DNA of 9,323 nt from Deltaproteobacteria bacterium. GTDB taxonomy: Bacteria > Desulfobacterota > DSM-4660 > Desulfatiglandales > HGW-15. Both the position numbers and the translations under genes were made by a program. The notes under the pieces were generated by a model, which was not told the origin of the DNA, ran no database searches, and saw only the letters and a program-made list of their open reading frames with translations. Where the stretch lies: positions 1 through 9,323 of the forward strand of contig JAIPEI010000113.1 of NCBI GenBank assembly GCA_021737245.1. The letters run 5' to 3'. Below are positions 1 through 5,601 of this stretch, in pieces. How positions within the stretch are numbered: position 1 is the stretch's first letter; the number at the start of each line of letters is the position of its first letter.

Positions 1-60
1 CCCCCCCAGCTTCCTGAAACACCGATGCCGGAGCAGCGTGTCAAAATCACCGCCGTATAG
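1..60 (+). CDS. 3' end of an unidentified plus-strand gene (partial)
   Basis: Frame 1 is open from the first base and ends at a TAG at 58-60. It reads PPQLPETPMPEQRVKITAV, which looks like an ordinary protein C-terminus, but 19 residues are too few to name a family. A strong stem-loop begins 8 bases after the stop, as expected at the 3' end of a gene, and the next gene is on the same strand. The alternative is plain intergenic sequence that happens to be open. The call rests on position and residue composition only. Confidence 0.4.
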   Translation, partial: PPQLPETPMPEQRVKITAV

Positions 61-68
61 AAGCTTGA

Positions 69-102
69 AAGGCCGGGCAAGCCTTATAGGTTGCCCGGCC
101 TT
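69..102 (+). terminator. Perfect 12-bp stem-loop between two plus-strand genes
   Basis: AAGGCCGGGCAA (69-80) is the exact reverse complement of TTGCCCGGCCTT (91-102). The ten bases between can extend the stem by a CCT/AGG pairing next to one bulged G. No clear T-run follows on the plus strand (TTGTTG), and only a short one on the minus strand (CCTTTC). It may be a weak or partial terminator, an attenuator, or a hairpin that protects the upstream mRNA 3' end. It ends 15 bases before the Shine-Dalgarno of the acyl-CoA dehydrogenase. Confidence 0.6.
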
Positions 103-131
103 GTTGCCGGGTAAGACGGAGGAGACAGCGG

Positions 132-1277
132 ATGGACTTCACCTTGAGCAAAGAGCAGCAGGACATCCAGCGGGCGGCCAGGGAGTTCGCCCTGGGAGAA
201 TTTCCGGATCGGGCCCAGGAGTTCGATCGCAACGAGACCTTTGACCTGGACATCTGGCGCAAGGCGTGCGAGCTCGGCTTCGTGGGCGTGTTCATCCCGG
301 AGGAGTACGGAGGGGCAGGCTTCGGGTTTTTCGAGCACTGCCTGATCACCGAGGAGTTCTGGGCCGTGGACGCGGGCATGGCGAACGCCGTGCTCACGGC
401 CACGTTCGGCGCGGAGCTCCTGGGCCTTTTCGGGACCGAGGCCCAGAAGCAGACCTACCTCCCTCCCCTGGTCGGGGGCGGGGCGATCATGGGCACGGCC
501 ATTACCGAGCCGGATGCGGGGAGCGATGTGACGGGTGCGAGAACCACGGCCGTGCCGGACGGGGACGAGTGGGTCATCAACGGCTCCAAGATGTTCATCA
601 CCAACGGGACCATCGCCGACTACTTGCTCGTCTTCTGTGCCACCGATCCCGAGAACCCGGATCGCCATGCGCGGCACAGCTTCATCATGGTGGAGACGAA
701 CCGCCCCGGCTACGAGGCCAACAAGATCCACGGCAAGCTGGGCATTCGAGCCAATGACACGGCCGAGGTGGCCTTCAACAACGTCCGCGTTCCCGCCGGC
801 AACCTGGTGGGCGAGGAAGGAAAGGGATTCAGGGAGCTCATGAGCTTCTTCAACCTCACCCGGTTGCACGTCTGTGCCATGGGGGTGGGGATCGCAAGGG
901 CCGCCCTGGAGGAGAGCATCGCCCACATCCGGAAGCGTCACCAGTTCGGCGTGCCCCTGGCGTCGTTCCAGGCGAACCAGTTCAAGGTGGCCGAGATGGC
1001 CACCCGGATCCGGGCCTCGCGGAACCTCTACTACGAGGCCGTCTGGCTCGCAGAGCAGGGCAGAATCGACCACGGGCTGATCGCCATGGCCAAGTGGTTC
1101 TGCGGCGAGACGGCCGTGAGGTGTGCGGACGAGGCCCTTCAGATGCACGGAGGCTACGGGTACATCGACGAGTACAAGGTGCAGCGGATCTACCGGGACG
1201 CCAAGATCGTAGAGATCTACGAGGGGACCAAGGAGGTGGAAAAGATCATCGTGGCGAAGACCCTGCTGGGCCGCTGA
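132..1277 (+). CDS. Acyl-CoA dehydrogenase (FAD-dependent)
   Basis: This 381-aa protein belongs to the acyl-CoA dehydrogenase superfamily, which makes the alpha-beta trans double bond in an acyl-CoA and passes electrons from FAD to an electron-transferring flavoprotein. The usual order is visible: an N-terminal helical domain (about 1-115), the central beta domain with TEPDAGSD (125-132) and the FITNG segment (155-159), and a C-terminal helical domain with HQFG (270-273), QMHGGYGY (337-344) and IYEGT (362-366). Glu364 in IYEGT is at the position of the catalytic base in medium- and short-chain members. The length is normal. The ATG at 132 has a good Shine-Dalgarno, GGAGGAG at 118-124, spaced 7 bases. 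The substrate cannot be fixed: the segment LTRLHVCAMGVG (242-253) differs from the common fatty-acyl enzymes, so a dicarboxylyl-, branched- or cyclic-acyl-CoA is as possible as a fatty acyl-CoA. The gene converges on the minus-strand block. Confidence 0.95.
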   Translation: MDFTLSKEQQDIQRAAREFALGEFPDRAQEFDRNETFDLDIWRKACELGFVGVFIPEEYGGAGFGFFEHCLITEEFWAVDAGMANAVLTATFGAELLGLFGTEAQKQTYLPPLVGGGAIMGTAITEPDAGSDVTGARTTAVPDGDEWVINGSKMFITNGTIADYLLVFCATDPENPDRHARHSFIMVETNRPGYEANKIHGKLGIRANDTAEVAFNNVRVPAGNLVGEEGKGFRELMSFFNLTRLHVCAMGVGIARAALEESIAHIRKRHQFGVPLASFQANQFKVAEMATRIRASRNLYYEAVWLAEQGRIDHGLIAMAKWFCGETAVRCADEALQMHGGYGYIDEYKVQRIYRDAKIVEIYEGTKEVEKIIVAKTLLGR

Positions 1278-1283
1278 GAGGAG

Positions 1284-1314
1284 CGCATTCGGGTTCAAGG
1301 GGAAGCCGGGTGCG
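1284..1314 (+). terminator. Weak stem-loop in the convergent intergenic gap
   Basis: CGCATTCGG (1284-1292) can pair with CCGGGTGCG (1306-1314) on the plus-strand RNA, with two G-U pairs and a 13-base loop. It lies just after the stop of the acyl-CoA dehydrogenase, in the 47-base gap before the opposing nitroreductase. No T-run follows, so it would be a poor factor-independent terminator; on the minus strand the G-U pairs become mismatches. Confidence 0.25.
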
Positions 1315-1324
1315 GTGAGGAGCG

Positions 1325-1915
1325 TCAGGGTTCGGCAGCCGGGAACCTCACGATCACATCCTCGAGCCGGCGCTTGGGAACGCGATGGACGCCTTCCTCG
1401 TCCCGCCGGTACCGGGTGTCCCCGTCCTCGCCCACGGTCTCGATCTCCACGCGCTCCCCGGGCTCTCCCAGCGCGATCACGAAGAGGATCTCGAAGCGGT
1501 CCGGTATGCCGAAGCGTTTGCGCAGCCGGTCCCGGTCCACGGTTCCCACAATGCAGCCGCCGAGCCCGGCCTCGGCCGCCCCCAGCAGGATGCTCTGCCC
1601 GGCCAGCCCGGGGTCGTACCCGAAGGCTCCTGCGATCTCCCGGTCGCCGAGCACGACGATGTAAGCCGCCGGCCGCTCCCCCGGGCCGGGGCCTTGCCAG
1701 TCGGGGAGGTAGGCGGCCCAGCCGAGCAGGTCGAAGATCCGGCCGTTGGTGTCCTCCCGGTGAGAGAGAAAGTATTTCAGCGCCTGCCGGTTTCCCTCGC
1801 ACGCGGCCAGGCGGGCGAGGTCGACCAGCCGCTCCAGGGTCTGCCGGGAAACGGGCCGGCCTTCCCGGAAGCGGCGCGTGCTTCGAGCTTTTCGTGCCAG
1901 CTCGGAGAGGGTCAT
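1325..1915 (-). CDS. Nitroreductase-family FMN oxidoreductase
   Basis: The product is a 196-aa protein of the nitroreductase fold, a family of FMN-binding, usually dimeric NAD(P)H oxidoreductases. Supporting motifs are the N-terminal RSTRRF (11-16, the phosphate-binding arginines of the family), NRQALKYF (42-49, the second FMN loop) and GLGGCIVGTVDR (117-128) before the C-terminal strand region VIALGEPGE (146-154). The FMN loop is unusual: where relatives commonly have a proline-serine-alanine run before NxQ, this protein has AACEG (37-41). The start ATG overlaps the TGA of the upstream mutT (ATGA), so translation is probably coupled. GGAGG lies 6 bases before the ATG and sits in a small palindrome. 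The physiological substrate is unknown; many members were named for nitroaromatic reduction without that being their real role. Confidence 0.88.
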   Translation of the reverse strand: MTLSELARKARSTRRFREGRPVSRQTLERLVDLARLAACEGNRQALKYFLSHREDTNGRIFDLLGWAAYLPDWQGPGPGERPAAYIVVLGDREIAGAFGYDPGLAGQSILLGAAEAGLGGCIVGTVDRDRLRKRFGIPDRFEILFVIALGEPGERVEIETVGEDGDTRYRRDEEGVHRVPKRRLEDVIVRFPAAEP

Positions 1916-2334
1916 GGAGGGCCTCCATCCCTTTGGAGCTGCTCGATCACGCAGCGGTCGGGCGGGGGGAACCGGAAAGAGGAGAGCTCCGAAGGCTGTA
2001 CCCAGCGGGCCTCCTGGCCTTCCAGGCTCCGGATCGTGGCATGATCGTCAAGGGCGCAGGCAAAGAAGTGTAGCGTCACCCGCTTCTCCTCGTACTCGTG
2101 CTCGACCACCCGGATCCGCTCCCCGGCCCGAACCGTCACGCCCAGCTCCTCCCGGATCTCCCGGATCAGGCACGCTTCCAGGGTCTCGCTTTCCTCCTGC
2201 TTTCCCCCTGGGAACTCCCACAGCCCGCCCAGGTGACTGCCCGCGGGCCTGCGGGTGATGAGCAGCCGGCCGTCCCGCCGGATGATGCCGGCGGTCACGT
2301 GGAAGTGGGGTTTCCGCTTTTCCACACCTCTCAT
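1912..2334 (-). CDS. mutT: MutT-like Nudix hydrolase (probable 8-oxo-dGTP diphosphatase)
   Basis: This 140-aa protein has a full Nudix box, G-x5-E-x7-REUxEExGU: G44, E50, then REIREELGV (58-66), the Mg-binding catalytic helix. Other MutT-like traits are HVTAGII (12-18) on the first strand, GLWEFPGGK (37-45) and a C-terminal FRFPPPDRCVI (120-130) resembling the end of MutT proteins. MutT hydrolyses 8-oxo-dGTP to the monophosphate, keeping oxidised guanine out of DNA; other Nudix substrates cannot be excluded. The ATG at 2334 has only a loose purine-rich ribosome site (AGAGAGAAGAG) directly before it. Codons 1 to about 14 and the leader lie in the first copy of an 81-bp direct repeat, and the ATG is made at the junction of two 7-bp units. 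The stop overlaps the nitroreductase start. A GTG at codon 4 is a less likely alternative start. Confidence 0.88.
   Translation of the reverse strand: MRGVEKRKPHFHVTAGIIRRDGRLLITRRPAGSHLGGLWEFPGGKQEESETLEACLIREIREELGVTVRAGERIRVVEHEYEEKRVTLHFFACALDDHATIRSLEGQEARWVQPSELSSFRFPPPDRCVIEQLQRDGGPP
1914..1928 (-). promoter_or_regulatory. Palindrome enclosing the Shine-Dalgarno and start codon of the nitroreductase
   Basis: Seven-base arms ATGGAGG and CCTCCAT flank a single central base. On the minus-strand mRNA the arms contain the GGAGG ribosome site and the AUG of the nitroreductase gene, within the last codons of mutT. A six-pair hairpin with a three-base loop could form and hide the start unless ribosomes translating mutT open it. 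The pairing is visible in the sequence; the coupling role is inferred. Confidence 0.4.
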
Positions 2335-2508
2335 CTCTTCTCTCTAAGTGGCTTCCCTCGGGGCTCCGAACACAGTCACATGGAAGCGGGTTTTCTGCTT
2401 TTCCTCACCTCTCGCCTCTTCTCTCTAAGTGGCTTCCCTCGGGGCTCCGAGCACAGTCACATGGAAGTGGGTTTTCTGCTTTTCCTCACCTCTCACCTCT
2501 TATCTCTT
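2294..2508 (-). repeat. 81-bp direct tandem repeat, two full copies and a partial third, covering the mutT 5' end
   Basis: Copy 1 spans 2294-2374, copy 2 spans 2375-2455 and copy 3 begins at 2456 and fades near 2508. By eye copies 1 and 2 differ at about 8 of 81 positions. Seven of these lie in the half that encodes the MutT N-terminus, while the leader half is nearly identical. Each copy carries the leader CTCGGAGCCCCGAG (a 5-bp stem-loop, CTCGG/CCGAG, with one change in copy 1), a short run of 7-bp purine units and a version of the first mutT codons. The mutT ATG becomes GCG in copy 2 and GTG in copy 3. The unit is 27 codons long, so all copies share the mutT frame, but each leader holds an in-frame TAG. 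Confidence 0.9.
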
Positions 2509-2551
2509 TCCTCTTCTCTCTTCTCTCTTTCCTCTTTCCTCTTGCCTCTCG
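2489..2551 (-). repeat. Nine-unit heptanucleotide purine-rich microsatellite
   Basis: From 2551 down to 2489 the minus strand reads as nine consecutive 7-base units of consensus NRAGAGR: CGAGAGG, CAAGAGG, AAAGAGG, AAAGAGA, GAAGAGA, GAAGAGG, AAAGAGA, TAAGAGG, TGAGAGG. The array starts 3 bases after the stop of the TPR gene and runs into copy 3 of the 81-bp repeat. Copies 1 and 2 contain only three such units each (TTAGAGA, GAAGAGR, then YGAGAGG). This looks like slippage expansion of a 7-bp unit inside the larger repeat. The strand is almost pure purine in the predicted mRNA. Confidence 0.9.
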
Positions 2552-2554
2552 CCG

Positions 2555-4474
2555 TTACTCCCCCACCGTCTCCAGTCTCAGCCTCAGGTAGGCCTCCTCG
2601 GCCTCCTCGGTCCCGGGCGCGACCTCCATGATCTCCTTGTAAGTTTCCATGGCGGCCTTCAGTTCTCCTGCGGCCTCCCGGCTGCGCGCCCGCTGGAGCA
2701 GGAGGCGGACAGCGGCTTCCCGGGCCCGGGCATGGTCGGGCTGAATCTCCAGCACCCTGCGGTAGGTGCTGAGGGCCCGGTCCGTTTCGCCCTGTCTGTC
2801 CGCCAGCTCGGCCAACCGAAGCATGAGCTCGATGTCTTTGGGCCGGGACTCCAGGGCCCGGCTCATCAACTCCATGGCGTTGTCTTCGCGGTCCGTTTCG
2901 AGGTAGACGAGGATCAGGTAGTCCGTGAGGGTCGGGTTCCCCGGGTTGGCCCGGAGTCCCTTTTTCAGGAGGGGGACCAGCTCGTCCCAGCGTTCCTGGC
3001 GGCTGAGAACGTCGAAGATGAACGTGTAGTAGTCCAGGTTGTTCGGCGCGCGGTCCAGCAGGGCCAGAGCCGTTTGATAGGCCTTTTCCCACTGCTCCAG
3101 CTTGACGTAGGCGTCGAAGAGCAGCTCCCGGGCGGTCACGTCGCCCGGCTTGGACCGGAGGTAGTCCTCGAGATGGTTCGCGGAGCTCGCATACTCCTCG
3201 GACTCGTACTCGAGAACGGCGAGGTTGTAAACCAGCGTGTCGTTCCCCGGGTTCAAAGCGAGGATCTTTCGGTACAGAGCCTTGAGCTGTTTCCTGTGGC
3301 CGAGCCGGTCGAGGACGTTGGCCAGCAAAAGCATGGCCTCCAGGGACTCGGGCTTCCTGGCAAGCACCTCCTCCAGGTAGGTCCGGGCCTCCTGGAGATC
3401 ACCCCGCTCGACCGCGTTCTGCGCAAGGCGCAGGCGGGCGTCCGTGTCGCCCGATTCCATGGACACGGCCTGCTTCAGGTACTGATCGGCCTTCTCCGGA
3501 TTTCCCGCCTGATCGTACAGGCTGGCCAGGTTGTAGTACAGGTTCACGTCGTCCCGGTCGAGCTCCAGGGCTTCCGAGTAACGCTCGATGGCCGCCCGGA
3601 TGTTCCCGGCCTGGGAGTGGAGGTAGCCCAGGGTTTTGAGCAGAACCGCCCGATCCTGATTCTCGTCCAGAAGCCCCAGGACGCGCTCGTACTCTTCCAG
3701 GGCCTGCCGGTCCCGCCCCGCTTCCTCGAGCTTCTGCGCCAGGCGGTAGCCGAGCACCGGGTCATCCGGGTTCAGTGCCGCCAGCCGCTCCAGCGTCGAT
3801 AGCACGCCGCTCCGGTCCCCTGCAGCCTCGTAAGCGTCGAGCAGCTCCTGGAGGACCTGCTCGTCCTCCGGCGTCCGTTCGGCCTTGGCTTCGAGCAGGT
3901 CCGTTGCCTCGCCCCATCGTTCGAGAGCCACGCTCTCCTCGATGATCCGGTCTCGAATCCGCTCCTCTCCCGGGTGGAGCTCCAGCGCGCGGTTGAGAAG
4001 CTGGAGACGCTTTTCCCGATCGATGATCCGATCGGCCCGGGCCAGCCAGTCCTCAACGCTGGGCGCCACAGCCAGCGACACGTGCCCCAGAAGGGTTCCT
4101 CCCCGCTTGATCTCGATTCGGTAGCTGTTGTGATCGAAGACGCTCTCCCTGGGGAGGAGGCGGCGGATGGCCATCTCCTCGAAGAGCAGGGCGTTGGCGT
4201 CCAGGCCGGTGCAGAAGACGCGGACGCCGTAGTTGAAGGCGATGTTGGTGAAGATCTCCTCGATGTGGACGCGGTCCTCGGGACGCAGGGGCAGGGATTC
4301 GCCGTTCAGGAGCCGGATGGGATCTCCGTTCCGGGAGACCAGCATGGCGTGGAATCGGGGGTGAGCCGGGTGCGTGGCTTTCCACAGCCACAGGAGGCCG
4401 GCCCCGATGGCCAGAAAGACCAGGATCCATGCGAGGGATCGTCGACGTCTCGGGCGTCCGCTCAATCGAGCCAA
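2555..4474 (-). CDS. Membrane-anchored TPR protein encoded after secF
   Basis: The chosen start is a TTG at 4474: GAGAGGGGG (4481-4489) lies 6 bases upstream and the gene then begins 44 bases after the secF stop. The frame stays open to 4549, inside secF, but no good ribosome site is seen there. The product is 639 aa. An arginine-rich segment (RPRRRR) precedes one hydrophobic helix (about residues 13-31), so the N-terminus is expected in the cytoplasm and the rest outside the inner membrane. Residues about 35-155 form an unrecognised, probably beta-rich domain (VHIEEIFTNIAF, then YRIEIKRGG and LGHVSLAVAP). The remainder is about 13 tetratricopeptide-like repeats of 34 residues, many ending in a proline turn such as LNPDD, LNPGN or IQPDH. 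TPR proteins bind partner proteins. Its place in the sec operon and its topology recall YfgM, a TPR protein at the E. coli SecYEG translocon, but no homology is claimed. Function unknown. Confidence 0.85.
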   Translation of the reverse strand: MARLSGRPRRRRSLAWILVFLAIGAGLLWLWKATHPAHPRFHAMLVSRNGDPIRLLNGESLPLRPEDRVHIEEIFTNIAFNYGVRVFCTGLDANALLFEEMAIRRLLPRESVFDHNSYRIEIKRGGTLLGHVSLAVAPSVEDWLARADRIIDREKRLQLLNRALELHPGEERIRDRIIEESVALERWGEATDLLEAKAERTPEDEQVLQELLDAYEAAGDRSGVLSTLERLAALNPDDPVLGYRLAQKLEEAGRDRQALEEYERVLGLLDENQDRAVLLKTLGYLHSQAGNIRAAIERYSEALELDRDDVNLYYNLASLYDQAGNPEKADQYLKQAVSMESGDTDARLRLAQNAVERGDLQEARTYLEEVLARKPESLEAMLLLANVLDRLGHRKQLKALYRKILALNPGNDTLVYNLAVLEYESEEYASSANHLEDYLRSKPGDVTARELLFDAYVKLEQWEKAYQTALALLDRAPNNLDYYTFIFDVLSRQERWDELVPLLKKGLRANPGNPTLTDYLILVYLETDREDNAMELMSRALESRPKDIELMLRLAELADRQGETDRALSTYRRVLEIQPDHARAREAAVRLLLQRARSREAAGELKAAMETYKEIMEVAPGTEEAEEAYLRLRLETVGE

Positions 4475-4480
4475 GCCGTA

Positions 4481-4489
4481 CCCCCTCTC
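4481..4489 (-). promoter_or_regulatory. Ribosome binding site that decides the TPR gene start
   Basis: The minus strand reads GAGAGGGGG, then six bases (TACGGC), then TTG at 4474. This is the best purine-rich site near the 5' end of the TPR frame, and no in-frame ATG or GTG start with a comparable site lies nearby. It favours a TTG start after the secF stop over one inside secF. Confidence 0.55.
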
Positions 4490-4518
4490 ACCTGAATGGA
4501 TTGTCTCTTCCCTCCGGT

Positions 4519-5562
4519 CTACTTTTTGTCCGTGAAGCGCTCCTGCCACACCAGGAGAATGGGGCTGGCGACAAACACGGAGGAATAGGAGCCCACGAGG
4601 ATCCCGATCAGGATGGCGAAGGCGAAGTCGTGAATCACGCCGCCGCCCAGCACGAACAGGGCGACGACCACGATCAGCGTGGTGAGGGACGTCAGAATCG
4701 TCCGGCTCAGGGTTTCATTGATGCTGGCGTTCATGACCTCCTCGAAGCTTCTTCTCCGGAACCGCCGGGTGTTCTCCCGGATCCGGTCGAACACCACGAT
4801 GGTGTCGTTCAGGGAGTAGCCCACAATGGTCAGGAAGGCGGCGATGATGCTCAGGGAGATCTCGCGGTCGGCCAGTGCAAACGCGCCGACGACGATGGCC
4901 ACGTCGTGGATCAGGGCGAGAATGGCCCCCATGGCGTACTTGAGCTTCAGGAACCAGCAGAGCCCCAGCGTGATGATCAAAGCCAGCAGGATGAGCCAGG
5001 TGACGCTGACGCCGACGATGGGGGCCACGTACACCACCAGGGCGAGTGACAGGGCCATGACGATGCTCATGCCCCACTTGAGCTCGAAGCGCCCGGAGAT
5101 GTAAATGGCGATAAAGAGGATGGCGTAAAAGATGGCGAACAGGGCTTTCTGGCGCAGATCTTCACCGACCTTGGGTCCCACCATCTCCACCCGCCGGATC
5201 TCCACCCCTTCTCCGAACCGTTCGCTCAGCTCGCTGCGGACCTCTTCGCTCAGGCCGGCCAGCTCCAGATCCGCCTGGCGCACGCGGACCAGGTACTCGT
5301 CTCCCTCGTCCTCCCCGAACTCCTGGATGATGCTGTCCCTGAGCGCGGGCGAGGTGAAGGCGTCGCGGATCTCAGCGGGGGGATGCGGCCGGTCCAGCTT
5401 GACCTGGATGAGGACGCCCCCGCTGAAGTCCACGCCGTAGTTGGGGCCGCCGCGCCAGACGAGCAGGAGCGCGGTCAGGACGATCAGGGTGATCGAGAGG
5501 GCGAAGGCGATCCTGCGCCTCCCGATGAAGTCGATGTTGATGCCCGGCTTGATGAATTCCAT
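4519..5562 (-). CDS. secF: Protein translocase subunit SecF, with an extra hydrophobic insertion
   Basis: SecF forms with SecD and YajC an inner-membrane complex that uses the proton motive force to complete export through SecYEG. This 347-aa protein shows the first helix (about 17-36), the conserved YGVDFSGGVLIQV (42-54), a periplasmic domain to about 133, the helix near 140-157, and VGYSLNDTIVVFDRIRENTR (247-266), a hallmark of the SecF C-terminal membrane domain that includes Asp253 and Asp259. E. coli SecF is about 323 aa. The extra length lies at residues about 161-207, between RFELKW and LKYAMGAILALIHD, and is mostly hydrophobic; it would add two helices. ATG at 5562 has GGAG 8 bases upstream. 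The gene follows secD after 39 bases and precedes the TPR gene. Confidence 0.96.
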   Translation of the reverse strand: MEFIKPGINIDFIGRRRIAFALSITLIVLTALLLVWRGGPNYGVDFSGGVLIQVKLDRPHPPAEIRDAFTSPALRDSIIQEFGEDEGDEYLVRVRQADLELAGLSEEVRSELSERFGEGVEIRRVEMVGPKVGEDLRQKALFAIFYAILFIAIYISGRFELKWGMSIVMALSLALVVYVAPIVGVSVTWLILLALIITLGLCWFLKLKYAMGAILALIHDVAIVVGAFALADREISLSIIAAFLTIVGYSLNDTIVVFDRIRENTRRFRRRSFEEVMNASINETLSRTILTSLTTLIVVVALFVLGGGVIHDFAFAILIGILVGSYSSVFVASPILLVWQERFTDKK

Positions 5563-5601
5563 TGATGATCTCCGAGTGCTGTGTCTGGTTCCTCAAATCC
5601 G

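Noticed and set aside
84..1928. 614-codon minus-strand frame antisense to the acyl-CoA dehydrogenase and out of frame with the nitroreductase
   Set aside because: It is very rich in Arg, Pro and Gly where it overlaps the nitroreductase, has no recognisable motif, and covers two well-supported genes. Long open shadow frames are expected in GC-rich coding DNA.
2294..2551. CRISPR array
   Set aside because: The units are contiguous with no unique spacers, and the 7-bp array is a microsatellite.
2429..3802. 457-codon plus-strand frame antisense to the TPR gene
   Set aside because: The minus frame has a clear TPR register throughout; the plus frame has no domain signal and begins in the repeat region.
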